A DNA stretch of 64,000 bases. Origin: Bradyrhizobium nanningense (lineage in GTDB: Bacteria > Pseudomonadota > Alphaproteobacteria > Rhizobiales > Xanthobacteraceae). Made by a program: the position numbers and the translations under genes. The stretch's first letter is position 1; each line of letters starts with the position of its first letter. The stretch lies in NCBI RefSeq assembly GCF_004114535.1, contig NZ_LBJC01000027.1, positions 150,214-214,213 of the forward strand. The letters run 5' to 3'. Below the pieces are notes generated by a model. That model had not been told where the DNA came from. It did no database searches and saw nothing but the letters and a program-made list of their open reading frames with translations. Shown piece by piece: positions 43,474 to 51,707 of the stretch.

Positions 43474-43555
43474 CCGAGACCGGGCGGCGACGCGGCCGGA
43501 ACTTTGCCGACGCATCACCGTTCCCGGTGCGCAGGCGCGAACGTAGGCGGACACC

Positions 43556-43894
43556 ATGAAATGGATGCTTGTGGTCCTCGTCGGTGGCGTCGCGCCCGTC
43601 AACACCGATCTCGTATTCGACAAGTTCAGCGACTGCCTGTCCGCCGAGGCGCAAATGCGACAGCATTACTCTGACGCGTTCGATGCCTGGGACCGTTTGG
43701 CGGCAGCAAGAATTGACCGGCGCAGCGACTATAGGAAGGCCCGCGACCTCGAGGCGAAGAGACTGCTGAGTAACGTAGGCACCTGTGTGCCCCACGGTGG
43801 GGGAGATTCCGTTGCGCCGGCGGAGCCGCCCAAGCCGCCCGCCGCATCGTCGCAGCAACCTGCTGCGCCGTCGCAGCCAGCACCGCGAACCTAG
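43556..43894 (+). CDS. Small hypothetical protein with Pro/Ala-rich tail
   Basis: A 112-aa protein. Short hydrophobic N-terminus (MKWMLVVLVGGVAPV), a helical middle with two cysteines (FSDCLSAEAQM, NVGTCVPHG) and a low-complexity tail (PPKPPAASSQQPAAPSQPAP). Probably exported or membrane-associated; function unknown. Initiation signal is weak. Confidence 0.6.
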   Translation: MKWMLVVLVGGVAPVNTDLVFDKFSDCLSAEAQMRQHYSDAFDAWDRLAAARIDRRSDYRKARDLEAKRLLSNVGTCVPHGGGDSVAPAEPPKPPAASSQQPAAPSQPAPRT

Positions 43895-43914
43895 CGAAAC
43901 GCCGCGCCTCATTG

Positions 43915-43944
43915 AAAAAGGCCGCGCTCGTTCGGAGCGCGGCC
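43915..43944 (-). terminator. Rho-independent terminator of the 43970-44383 gene
   Basis: On the minus strand GGCCGCGCTC / GAGCGCGGCC stem with a 5-nt loop and a TTTTT tail, 26 bp past the stop codon. Confidence 0.85.
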
Positions 43945-43969
43945 GCATTCGTGATGACGCGCGAAGCGC

Positions 43970-44383
43970 TCACCGGTGGTGATGATGCCAACGGTGCCGC
44001 ACGACGGGATATGATCCGCGGTAATAGGCGTAGGCGGGTCGCACGACGCGGCGATAGCGATAGCCGTAGGAAACGGGCTGCGTGTAATAGGTGGTTGCGG
44101 TGTATCCGCCGCCCCATTGATACGTTGCATCGTACGCGTCGTCGTAGGCGTATGGGCCGCCATAGTAACCAGCGCCATAGCCTGGACCGTAGCCGTAATA
44201 GCCATATCCGGGCCCCCATCCATACGCCGAGGAGGCAAGCCCGCCGATCACGGCACCTGCGACAAGGCCGCCAGCGATGCCCGGTCCCCAGCCTCGCCAG
44301 TGGGCCTCAGCCGGAGACGTCGCAGCGATCGAACTCACACCAAGAGCGCCGGCCATCAGGGCCGACATTGCAATCTTCTTCAT
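43970..44383 (-). CDS. Secreted Gly/Tyr-rich glycine-zipper envelope protein
   Basis: A 137-aa protein: signal peptide MKKIAMSALMAGALGVSSIAA, a glycine-zipper segment (GIAGGLVAGAVIGGLAS), then a Tyr/Gly-rich tail (YGYYGYGPGYGAGYYGG) and a His-rich end (RHRWHHHHR). Same architecture as the protein at 301-705. An EcfG-type promoter lies about 43 bp upstream, so it is a general-stress envelope protein candidate. The His cluster might bind metal (inference). Confidence 0.8.
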   Translation of the reverse strand: MKKIAMSALMAGALGVSSIAATSPAEAHWRGWGPGIAGGLVAGAVIGGLASSAYGWGPGYGYYGYGPGYGAGYYGGPYAYDDAYDATYQWGGGYTATTYYTQPVSYGYRYRRVVRPAYAYYRGSYPVVRHRWHHHHR

Positions 44384-44425
44384 CGAGACACCTTTCACAC
44401 ATCGCAGTGCTTCCGCCCCTGAGAC

Positions 44426-44450
44426 AACGGGAAAAATAAGCAATGGTTGC
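44426..44450 (-). promoter_or_regulatory. EcfG-type promoter (GCAAC-N16-CGTT)
   Basis: On the minus strand GCAAC, 16 bp, CGTT. The extended context GAGCAACCATT..CGTTGTC is shared with the site at 52702-52726. Confidence 0.65.
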
Positions 44451-44606
44451 TCGCTGCCAGAGCGTTCGCCCAAACCATGCTCGCGGCAGCGTCGACAGCA
44501 CGCGCGATGTGATCCGTTCGACTAAAGATAGCCGGGAAAAACTGGAAACATTCAGGAATGCCTTGAGTTGGCAGCGACTGGATGCCGTGTCTGGAGAGCA
44601 AGCATC

Positions 44607-44813
44607 GTGGACGACGCCGTCTTGAAGAACGCCACTGAAATCGCCTGGACGGTGTACCGGGCGCGGCATCCCGACGTCGACGCATTCGACAGTCGGCGAT
44701 GTCTGCTGGAACGCCATCTGCACAGGAGATGGGAAGAGCGCGAGAGCGATGCCGAAGAACTCGCCAGCTTCGGGATAGCCTACCTGGACCGGCTTCCCAG
44801 CGACGAATGTTGA
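44607..44813 (+). CDS. Small conserved hypothetical protein
   Basis: A 68-aa helical acidic protein (DDAVLKNATEIAWTVYRARHPD .. RCLLERHLHRRWEERESDAEEL). GTG start with GGAGAGC upstream. It resembles a short family common in bradyrhizobia. Unknown function; the next gene overlaps its end. Confidence 0.65.
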   Translation: MDDAVLKNATEIAWTVYRARHPDVDAFDSRRCLLERHLHRRWEERESDAEELASFGIAYLDRLPSDEC

Positions 44814-44941
44814 CGAGCATGAAAACGCTCGTCGCGCGCTTAGTTCGCGGAAGCACAAGGCCGAGCTGGACGCTGCTCGCGATCTCGTTTCTCATCTCGG
44901 CGGTCATCGTGATCGCCTTGCGCATCATCTTCGGGAGTTAG
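44807..44941 (+). CDS. Tiny membrane protein, 44 aa
   Basis: Starts within the last codons of the preceding gene (ATG at 44807; a second ATG at 44819 is possible). One hydrophobic segment LLAISFLISAVIVIALRIIF after a basic N-terminus (KTLVARLVRGSTRP) predicts a single-pass inner-membrane peptide. The overlap suggests translational coupling. Confidence 0.55.
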   Translation: MLTSMKTLVARLVRGSTRPSWTLLAISFLISAVIVIALRIIFGS

Positions 44942-44986
44942 TCGCGGACACGGCGCGGACTGCCGGTCCGGATCGCGCGGGAGGCC

Positions 44987-45322
44987 CTAGGAGGAGGGAC
45001 TGCAGTCCAGCACCTTGATCCTCCCGGCGGCGTCAAACGCCAAGACGGCGCTCATGACACCCGTACTGGTGACGTAAGAGATCACGGTTCTGTCGTCCGA
45101 GGGGTTGAGATCGTCCAACATTCCGGCCGGATATTTTCGAAGGCGGTCGATCCAATAGGCACGAAGTGCCTCGCGGCCGGTGACGGTTTGGGCGCCACCG
45201 CAACCGCAGTGCACCACGGCATCATCGGCATGGAGGTCCAAGATCGCTTCGATATCGCCCGCGCGATAGGCATCAAGCCAGTCAACCGCAATGGCCATCG
45301 GGTCAAAGGAGGGACTTTTCAC
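44987..45322 (-). CDS. SnoaL/NTF2-like protein
   Basis: A 111-aa protein with the NTF2-like opening (AIAVDWLDAYRAGDIEAILDLHADDAVVHCGCGG) and a REALRAYWIDRLRK helix. This fold covers small ligand-binding or isomerase-like proteins. No active-site assignment is possible. It diverges from the giant regulator gene. Confidence 0.8.
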   Translation of the reverse strand: MKSPSFDPMAIAVDWLDAYRAGDIEAILDLHADDAVVHCGCGGAQTVTGREALRAYWIDRLRKYPAGMLDDLNPSDDRTVISYVTSTGVMSAVLAFDAAGRIKVLDCSPSS

Positions 45323-45417
45323 CTATTACCGTCCAAAAGATTTAGGCCGCGGACCCCGCTAAGCCTCTTTTTTCCATGGATTAATTGTATTTTAATGCCC
45401 CACCCGGCCGCGGCCAT

Positions 45418-48400
45418 ATGCCGAAGGACATAGAGGACCGGGCCGGGGCAAAGTCGATGTTGGACACCTCCGCCAAGCAAGGGATCTTCAAGCCGATCCG
45501 GCTTGTGCTCGTCGATCGGCAACCGATCGTCTTGCAGGGACTGAAGTCGATCCTCGGGAGCCAGCAGGACTTCGATGTGGTCGCGTCGACCAGCGACGGG
45601 ACCAGCTGCCTCGAGGCCCTCAGGAATTTGTCGCCCGACGTCGTGCTCATTGCCGACAACCTGCCGGATCTGACGGCATCCGACATCCTCGTGATCGCGA
45701 AAGCCGAGCAGCTCTCCACGCGCCTGGTGTTCTTTACCGAATCCGACATCAACGAGGATCTGACCGCAGCGATTGCCGCCGGCGCCTGCAGCGCAATTTC
45801 GAAATATGCCGCTCCCGGCCCCATGCTGCGATCACTGCGGCTGATGGCGAAGAGCGGTGTGTCGCTGGAGCCGTCCGATCTCTCGCCCACCGGTAATGAG
45901 GCTGATGGCGGCGGCAAGATCGAAAAGACGCTGGAGCTATTGACGCCCCGGGAGCGTCAGATCGTTCGACTGGTCTCGGAAGGAATGTCGAACAAGGAGA
46001 TCGCGCGCCAACTCGACGTTTCCCAAGGGACAGTCAAAGTCCATCTGCACAATATCTTTCAGAAGCTCGAGATCACCAACAGAACGGTGCTTGCAACCAT
46101 CTCATTGTTGCAACGCACCTCTGGCTTCAGCGCGCTCGCTCTGGCCTTTCTGGCGTTCGCAATTGCCGACGAGCTCAAGGCGTCGGAGGCGAACGACAGG
46201 TTTGCGAATGATGATGGTCCAGATCAGACGGGCGAGCAGGCCGGATATGAGGTCTGGAAGAAGGCCATTCTTCAACACCGCATCGTCTCGGAATCCGGCG
46301 AGACGCTCCCGCTCACCGAGAGCGGCTTGCTTGCCAAAGCAAGCCAAGCCACGAACTCGGCTGCGGCAATGGGAGCGCTGCGCGCGGCCGAGCAATTCCT
46401 GGGCGCGAAGCCGTGGAAAGGCGGCGCTCCTGTTGGATCCGGCTCGCCAAATCTTGCTGCGCCTTTGCTGCGAGCAACCAGCGACACTCCAACCGGAGGT
46501 GGCCCTGCCGCGGAAGATCACCTTCCGCGGCTCGCTTCCAATCCGATGTCCCTTCAGGGCGGCTATGGCACCTTCGCCGCTCTCGCCGGTGCGTTGATCT
46601 ACGCCCTGCACGATCCCCATCTCACCGCGCAGGCGCGTGAGTTGGATCTTAGGTCGATCGACAGCCTCCTGAGTGGCACCGGAGAAAATACGACCACAAA
46701 GCTGGCCGCGATCACGCATGTCGGCACCGATCACGCAGGCAACTCAGTCCCGGGTGTCCTCTCGCACGATCTCAGCCGGCCTTCCGGCTTTGTGACTGGA
46801 AGCGACAACGTCGCGCAACAGGGCGTTCGGGGGCATACGGGCCAGGACGCCGCGGCCGACAACGGCCAAAAACTTGATGACGTCTTGGATCGTGGTCACG
46901 CTTCCGGTCTGGGCGAATTTAGCCGCGATCAATTGATGGGCGGCAACGTCGAAAACATTGTTCATCGCGGCCCGCCCGATTCCAAGTCCGGCGCTTCCAA
47001 CGCCCTCCAGGATGTCGCACCCGGGCCGAGCAGGATCAATCTTGCAGCGTTTGGGGCGCTGGCTTGGCTGCATCTGACGGCGGCAGCCAAATCGATCCCG
47101 CCACATACCCTCGCCTGGATCTACGATCCCGCCAGCAATCAAACGATCGTCTATCTGAATCCGACCGACCACGTGCTTGAGGTCGGGGATCGCGGCCTGA
47201 TGGAAATCCATTTGCAGGGGATCGTTGCCATTGCCGAGACGGAGGTCGTGGCTCCGCCAGATGGCGCAGCTGTCGCGGTCACCCTGGAGCAGCTCGAACA
47301 AGCGCTGATATCGGCGATCGCAACCGATGAGATTGCTTCGAGTACGGACAGTAACCATGCGAGCGAGACTGCACTTGCGGCGGCCGGAATCTGGAGCGCT
47401 CTGGACGATGACGGCCTGAGCTTCCAATTCGCACAAGTTCGGACTGGCTTTGGAACGTCGGCAAAGTCCAGCGCCTTCACGAGCGGTTCGGGGGACAGGA
47501 CGGAGGACAGTGCCGGTAGGTCCGGTATGTCAGCTTACGGATCATCAGTCGCGCCTGGTCATGGTGCGGCGCCTCCGGCAGCCGAAAATCTCACATTAAA
47601 GAGCGAGCCGGTCAATTCGAACACCAGTGTTCTGTCGACCAAGCAGACCGAGATTGTCCTATCGGGCCTCGAGACGGCCGACAGCACCGGCCACGGCAAC
47701 TCTGATCACGCCTCGGAGCCGGGGTCGGCAAAGCCGGCAGCCATGGAGATGGCTGAAGCGGAGTCCAAACCCGGCAATGGTGTCGGGAATGACAATGAGC
47801 ATCGTTCCCAGGATGCGGACGTTTCGCCAGCGGCAGCGAAGGCGGCGGAGCCTGGTAGCGACGAACACAGCAATTCGGGGCACTCGCCGTCCGCTAAAGA
47901 AGAGAGCGCCGCAACAACCGGCGACACGGACCACGGTAATTCGCCGCACGCTGCGGAGCCGGGGTCGGCAACGCTCGCGGCCATGGAGATGGCTGAAGCG
48001 GAGCCCAAACTCGGCAACGGCGTCGGGAATGACAATGAGCATCATTCCCAGGCTGCGGACGCTTCGCCAGCGGCAGCGAAGGCGGCGGAGCCTGGCAGCG
48101 ACGACCACAGCAATTCGGGGCACTCGCCGTCCGCTAAAGAAGAGAGCGCCGCAACGACCGGCGACACGGGCCACGGTAATTCGCCGCGCGCTGCGGAGCC
48201 GGGGTCGGCAGCGCTCGCAGCCATGGAGATGGCTGAAGCGGAGTCCAAACCCGGCGATGGTGTCGGGAATGACAATGAGCATCGTTCCCAGGCTGCGGAC
48301 GTTTTGCCAGCGGCAGCGAAGGCGGCGGAGCCTGGTAGCGACGAACACAGCAATTCGGGGAACTCGCCGTCCGCTAAAGAAGAGAGCGCCGCAACGACCG

Positions 48401-49233
48401 GCGACACGGACCACGGTAATTCGCCGCACGCTGCGGAGCCGGGGTCGGCAGCGCTCGCGGCCATGGAGATGGCTGAAGCGGAGCCCAAACTCGGCAACGG
48501 CGTCGGGAATGACAATGAGCATCGTTCCCAGGCTGCGGACGCTTCGCCAGCGGCAGCGAAGGCGGCGGAGCCTGGCAGCGACGACCACAGCAATTCGGGG
48601 CACTCGCCTTCCGCCAATGAAGCGGAAGCAGGTGAGAGCGTCGCAACGATCGGCGGCGCGGATCACGGCACCTCGCCCCACGCCGCGGAGCCGGGATCGG
48701 CCGAGCCGGCGGACGTGGAGATGGCGGAGGCGGAATCCAAATCCGGCAGCGGCGCCGGGAATGACAATGAGCATCAGTCCCAAGCTGCGGACGCTGCGTC
48801 ACCGGCATGGAAGACGGCAGAGCTGGCTGTCTTGGAGCACGGCAAGTCGGGGGACGATTTGCCTTCGATCTCTCCAGACTCAGCTCCCGGGATCGTCCAA
48901 CCGAGCGCCGCAGGAGACGATAACACCGCAGGCGAAGATCCGCAGCAGCCTACGCGATCTGCTGCAATCGACCCTGAAGCAAAGCCGGCCAAAACTGGAT
49001 TCGAGATCAGCGGCGCAGATTACGCGTTCCGCTTCGATGACGGACCAGCTCCTGCCGCGCTCGCCGCAGCCGTCGAGCCCAAAGAACTCGGAAATCCCCA
49101 CATTACGCTCGATCAGAAAGACGCCCCCCAGATGATTGCCGAAATTGTCCCCGGTGCGCTGGGTGAACAGGCGGCCGACCACGGCCTTCATGGTTCGCAT
49201 CACGGACCTGCGTCACATGACTGGCTGATTTGA
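45418..49233 (+). CDS. Giant LuxR-type regulator with degenerate receiver and repeat-rich tail
   Basis: About 1271 aa. Residues 20-140 are a response-regulator receiver (RLVLVDRQPIVLQGL). In the phosphoacceptor strand PDVVLIADNLPD the expected Asp position is Ala, with Asp shifted by one; the conserved Lys is present (AISKYAAPG). Residues 170-235 are a LuxR HTH (LTPRERQIVRLVSEGMSNKEI .. GTVKVHLHNIFQKL). A hydrophobic segment (SALALAFLAFAIADE) follows at once. Then come about 1000 residues of low complexity, including a 240-bp tandem array. The start is uncertain: a TTG at 45385 and an ATG at 45457 are alternatives. The tail lacks known domains and ends HGPASHDWLI. Confidence 0.82.
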   Translation: MPKDIEDRAGAKSMLDTSAKQGIFKPIRLVLVDRQPIVLQGLKSILGSQQDFDVVASTSDGTSCLEALRNLSPDVVLIADNLPDLTASDILVIAKAEQLSTRLVFFTESDINEDLTAAIAAGACSAISKYAAPGPMLRSLRLMAKSGVSLEPSDLSPTGNEADGGGKIEKTLELLTPRERQIVRLVSEGMSNKEIARQLDVSQGTVKVHLHNIFQKLEITNRTVLATISLLQRTSGFSALALAFLAFAIADELKASEANDRFANDDGPDQTGEQAGYEVWKKAILQHRIVSESGETLPLTESGLLAKASQATNSAAAMGALRAAEQFLGAKPWKGGAPVGSGSPNLAAPLLRATSDTPTGGGPAAEDHLPRLASNPMSLQGGYGTFAALAGALIYALHDPHLTAQARELDLRSIDSLLSGTGENTTTKLAAITHVGTDHAGNSVPGVLSHDLSRPSGFVTGSDNVAQQGVRGHTGQDAAADNGQKLDDVLDRGHASGLGEFSRDQLMGGNVENIVHRGPPDSKSGASNALQDVAPGPSRINLAAFGALAWLHLTAAAKSIPPHTLAWIYDPASNQTIVYLNPTDHVLEVGDRGLMEIHLQGIVAIAETEVVAPPDGAAVAVTLEQLEQALISAIATDEIASSTDSNHASETALAAAGIWSALDDDGLSFQFAQVRTGFGTSAKSSAFTSGSGDRTEDSAGRSGMSAYGSSVAPGHGAAPPAAENLTLKSEPVNSNTSVLSTKQTEIVLSGLETADSTGHGNSDHASEPGSAKPAAMEMAEAESKPGNGVGNDNEHRSQDADVSPAAAKAAEPGSDEHSNSGHSPSAKEESAATTGDTDHGNSPHAAEPGSATLAAMEMAEAEPKLGNGVGNDNEHHSQAADASPAAAKAAEPGSDDHSNSGHSPSAKEESAATTGDTGHGNSPRAAEPGSAALAAMEMAEAESKPGDGVGNDNEHRSQAADVLPAAAKAAEPGSDEHSNSGNSPSAKEESAATTGDTDHGNSPHAAEPGSAALAAMEMAEAEPKLGNGVGNDNEHRSQAADASPAAAKAAEPGSDDHSNSGHSPSANEAEAGESVATIGGADHGTSPHAAEPGSAEPADVEMAEAESKSGSGAGNDNEHQSQAADAASPAWKTAELAVLEHGKSGDDLPSISPDSAPGIVQPSAAGDDNTAGEDPQQPTRSAAIDPEAKPAKTGFEISGADYAFRFDDGPAPAALAAAVEPKELGNPHITLDQKDAPQMIAEIVPGALGEQAADHGLHGSHHGPASHDWLI
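47690..48780 (+). repeat. 240-bp tandem repeat array inside the giant regulator gene
   Basis: Four near-identical 240-bp units plus a diverged fifth, marked by CCATGGAGATGGCTGAAGCG at 47741, 47981, 48221 and 48461. Each encodes 80 residues (AAMEMAEAE..KxGNGVGNDNEH .. AAEPGSD..HSNSGHSPSA). Units 1 and 3 share ESKP/DEHS variants, and units 2 and 4 share EPKL/DDHS variants, indicating duplication of a 480-bp dimer. Confidence 0.92.
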
Positions 49234-49383
49234 AGCGTTGCATCCTCGTTGACTGAACATGGACAGAGGCGCGACGGCGCGAGCCCGATGTCGAGCAATC
49301 TGTGTGGAACCCGCCTGATGGAAGCGGGAACCGGAAGGGGCGCGTCTGAATTAACCTGCGATAGGACAATAGCGGATCCTGCG

Positions 49384-49668
49384 ATGACAAGTGGTCGTTT
49401 CGCCAATTCCATCTCCGCCGCGCTCCGCCATCCCGGCGTGATCGCGCTCATCGTGGCCGGCGTGACGATCGCAGCAATGCTGATCGTCGACCACGGCCCC
49501 TGGAATCGCGCCAAGACGCAGCCGGCCCATGTCGCGATGTATGCGACCACCGGCGAAGCGGCACGGGCCGCGGGCGCCAAGGTGCTCCCGACCACTCCGA
49601 AATCGCCGATCGAGCCGGCGCGGCCGGGGCCCAGGACGTCCCCCGTCGTCAATCCCGTGACACCGTAG
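49384..49668 (+). CDS. Small single-pass membrane protein
   Basis: A 94-aa protein with one TM segment (VIALIVAGVTIAAMLIV) after a short cytoplasmic start (MTSGRFANSISAALRHPG) and a Pro/Ala-rich tail. The ATG at 49384 was chosen; upstream in-frame codons look non-coding. Unknown function. Confidence 0.6.
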   Translation: MTSGRFANSISAALRHPGVIALIVAGVTIAAMLIVDHGPWNRAKTQPAHVAMYATTGEAARAAGAKVLPTTPKSPIEPARPGPRTSPVVNPVTP

Positions 49669-49740
49669 TCGCGTCAGCTCTTGCGACCGTAATTCAAGAG
49701 TCCGCCGCTGGTCTTCGGCGCATGCGCGCAAGCTTCCTCT

Positions 49741-49778
49741 TTGCGGAAAACCGCTTCGCGCCGTTCCGGATCATGCTT
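49741..49778. repeat. Dispersed repeat TTGCGGAAAACCGCTTCGC..CCGGATCATGCT
   Basis: Matches the frequent Rhizobiales intergenic repeat (reverse form AGCATGATCCGGAA.. GGTTTTCC) with imperfect inverted arms GGAAAACC / GTTCC. It lies just after the end of the NRAMP-like gene. Confidence 0.6.
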
Positions 49779-49782
49779 TAGC

Positions 49783-51069
49783 TCAGCCGATCAGCGACGA
49801 GCCGAGCAAGGCGAGGACGGCCAGCGCCATCAGCGCGGTGCCGAGCCAGCCCAGCGCGATCAGCCATGACCGGGCCCTGAAGCGGCCCATGATCGTGCGG
49901 CTCGAGACGATCAGCATCATCATCGCCATGATGGGGACGGCGACGATGCCGTTGAGCACGGCGCTCCACACCAGCATGTGGATGGAGTCTATTCCCGTGA
50001 AGCCGAGGCCGAAGCCGATGATGGTTGCCGCCGCGATGATGGTGTAGAAGCCGATCGCCTCGTCGGGCTTGGCTTCCAGCGTGGCACGCCAGCCGAAGAT
50101 CTCCGCGACGCCATAAGCGGCCGAGCCCGCCAGCACCGGGATTGCGAGCAGACCCGTGCCGATGATGCCGAGCGCGAACAACGCGAAGGTGAAATCCCCG
50201 GCGAGCGGCCGCAGCGCTTCGGCCGCTTGCGTCGCCGAACCGATGTTGGTGACGCCGTTGGCGTGCAGCACCGACGCGGTGGTGAGGATGATGAAGAAGG
50301 CGATGCAGTTGGACAGCAGCATGCCGGAGATGGTGTCGGCCCTGATGCGCGCAAGCTCCGGACGGCCGCCGTGCTTGAGCTCGCGCAGCGGCTTGTCGCG
50401 CTTGCCCTGGTTCATCTCCTCGATCTCCTGCGAGGCCTGCCAGAAGAACAAATATGGGCTGATCGTGGTGCCGAGCACGGCGACGACCATGAGGAAATAG
50501 TCGCCGCTGACATTGGCCTTGGGCCACACCGCGGCGAGCAGGGCCGTGCTCCAGGGGATCTTCACGGTGAAGGCGGTCGCGACATAGGCGAACAGCGCCA
50601 GCGTGAGAAATTTCAGCACCGGCGAATAGCGGCGATAGGGCAGGAAGACCTGCAGCAGGGTCGAGCCCGCCGCGAAGATCAGCGCGTGCTCGTGATTGAG
50701 CCCGCCGATGACAAGCGACAGCGCCTCGGCCATCGCGGCGATGTCGGCGGCGATGTTGAACGTGTTGGCGGCCACCAGCATAGCGACGAGGCCGAGCACC
50801 GCCCAGCGCGGCGCGACCTGCATGACGTTGGCGGCGAGCCCCTTGCCGGTGACGCGGCCGATCTGCGCGCTGACGAGCTGGATGGCGATCATGAACGGCG
50901 TGGTGAGAAACACCGTCCACAGCAGCCCGTAACCGAATTGCGCGCCGGCCTGCGAATAGGTCGCGATGCCCGACGGATCGTCGTCGGCAGCGCCGGTGAT
51001 CAGGCCCGGCCCCAGTCGTTGCAGCAGCGACGGCGAGGATTTCGTCGGGGAGAGGGCGCTGTCGTTCAT
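49783..51069 (-). CDS. NRAMP-related divalent metal transporter
   Basis: A 428-aa, roughly 11-TM protein of the NRAMP superfamily. The TM1 motif reads DDDPSGIATYSQAGAQFGYG instead of the canonical DPGN, and the TM6 motif reads GTTISPYLFFW instead of MPH, so two of the classical manganese ligands (Asn and Met) are missing. This places it in the DPSG branch often annotated as NRAMP family but of uncertain metal. It begins MNDSALSPTKSS. A palindrome resembling a manganese-responsive operator lies about 37 bp upstream. Confidence 0.82.
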   Translation of the reverse strand: MNDSALSPTKSSPSLLQRLGPGLITGAADDDPSGIATYSQAGAQFGYGLLWTVFLTTPFMIAIQLVSAQIGRVTGKGLAANVMQVAPRWAVLGLVAMLVAANTFNIAADIAAMAEALSLVIGGLNHEHALIFAAGSTLLQVFLPYRRYSPVLKFLTLALFAYVATAFTVKIPWSTALLAAVWPKANVSGDYFLMVVAVLGTTISPYLFFWQASQEIEEMNQGKRDKPLRELKHGGRPELARIRADTISGMLLSNCIAFFIILTTASVLHANGVTNIGSATQAAEALRPLAGDFTFALFALGIIGTGLLAIPVLAGSAAYGVAEIFGWRATLEAKPDEAIGFYTIIAAATIIGFGLGFTGIDSIHMLVWSAVLNGIVAVPIMAMMMLIVSSRTIMGRFRARSWLIALGWLGTALMALAVLALLGSSLIG

Positions 51070-51105
51070 GGAAGGGAGGACCTTAATCGAGGGCGGTGTT
51101 CTCAA

Positions 51106-51117
51106 TAGCAAATGCTA
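51106..51117. promoter_or_regulatory. Palindrome TAGCA-AA-TGCTA upstream of the NRAMP-like gene
   Basis: Perfect inverted repeat 37 bp before the start codon in AT-rich promoter DNA. It resembles Fur/Mur-type operators of alphaproteobacterial manganese transporter genes; regulator assignment is inference. Confidence 0.5.
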
Positions 51118-51310
51118 ACGAGAGAACATAGGTTCCACGCCGCGTAGGGCAGACCCGCAATTTCTGAAAATACTAATTCAACTTGACCGCCGGGCAAAAC
51201 ACGTGTAGAGTCCCATCATCCCAAGAATTCTCGAGCCCCCGGACGCCTCGGCGCGCGCCTCGCGTCAGGCGCGGCCATGAATGCACGGATGAAAGGCGTG
51301 CGCCGGCTCG

Positions 51311-51496
51311 CTACTTGACGCTGACGAACATGCCCCAGGCGGCTGTGAGCGCTGCGCCGGAAAAGACGATCAGCGGGTTGTCGCAGAATGCACCGCCATA
51401 GGTGCATACGGTTGTGCCGAACGAGCCGATCTCGTGATGGCTCGCGGAATAGAACAGTCCCGACAGCCCCAGCAATGCAGCGGCGACGTAGTACAT
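51311..51496 (-). CDS. Small membrane protein
   Basis: A 61-aa protein with two hydrophobic segments (YYVAAALLGLSGLFYSA; PLIVFSGAALTAAWGMFV) flanking a Cys-containing loop (FGTTVCTYGGAFCDN). GGAGAG precedes the chosen ATG. Family unknown; two-TM inner-membrane topology inferred. Confidence 0.65.
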   Translation of the reverse strand: MYYVAAALLGLSGLFYSASHHEIGSFGTTVCTYGGAFCDNPLIVFSGAALTAAWGMFVSVK

Positions 51497-51665
51497 GGCG
51501 ATCTCTCCGAAGCTCTCCCGCCTGTGTCTGCGCAAGGAGAGCGAGCGACATGCTTCAGCATGGCGCGAACAGCTTTCATTCCGCCGAATCCGATGCGCCG
51601 GATTTGGCTCAATTTGGCGTTAAATTCCTGTTTTTCCCGACGTGGCAGGGTGGATCGCTCTCACG

Positions 51666-51695
51666 TCAAAAAAGGCCCCGCAGTGCGGGGCCTTT
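51666..51695 (-). terminator. Rho-independent terminator of the stress operon
   Basis: On the minus strand AAGGCCCCGCA / TGCGGGGCCTT stem followed by TTTTT, just past the stop of the 208-aa stress protein. Confidence 0.85.
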
Positions 51696-51707
51696 GTCGT
51701 ATCGGGC

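Larger units (their letters stand above)
43035..43555. other. Intergenic region with repeat and terminator
   Basis: 521 bp; contains a repeat copy (43242-43264) and a strong hairpin terminator (43426-43473). No gene supported. Confidence 0.5.

Noticed and set aside
47659..48783. Overlapping open frames on both strands across the 240-bp repeats
   Set aside because: They are periodic because the DNA is periodic; the 1271-aa plus frame has the receiver and HTH and is the only one with recognisable domains.
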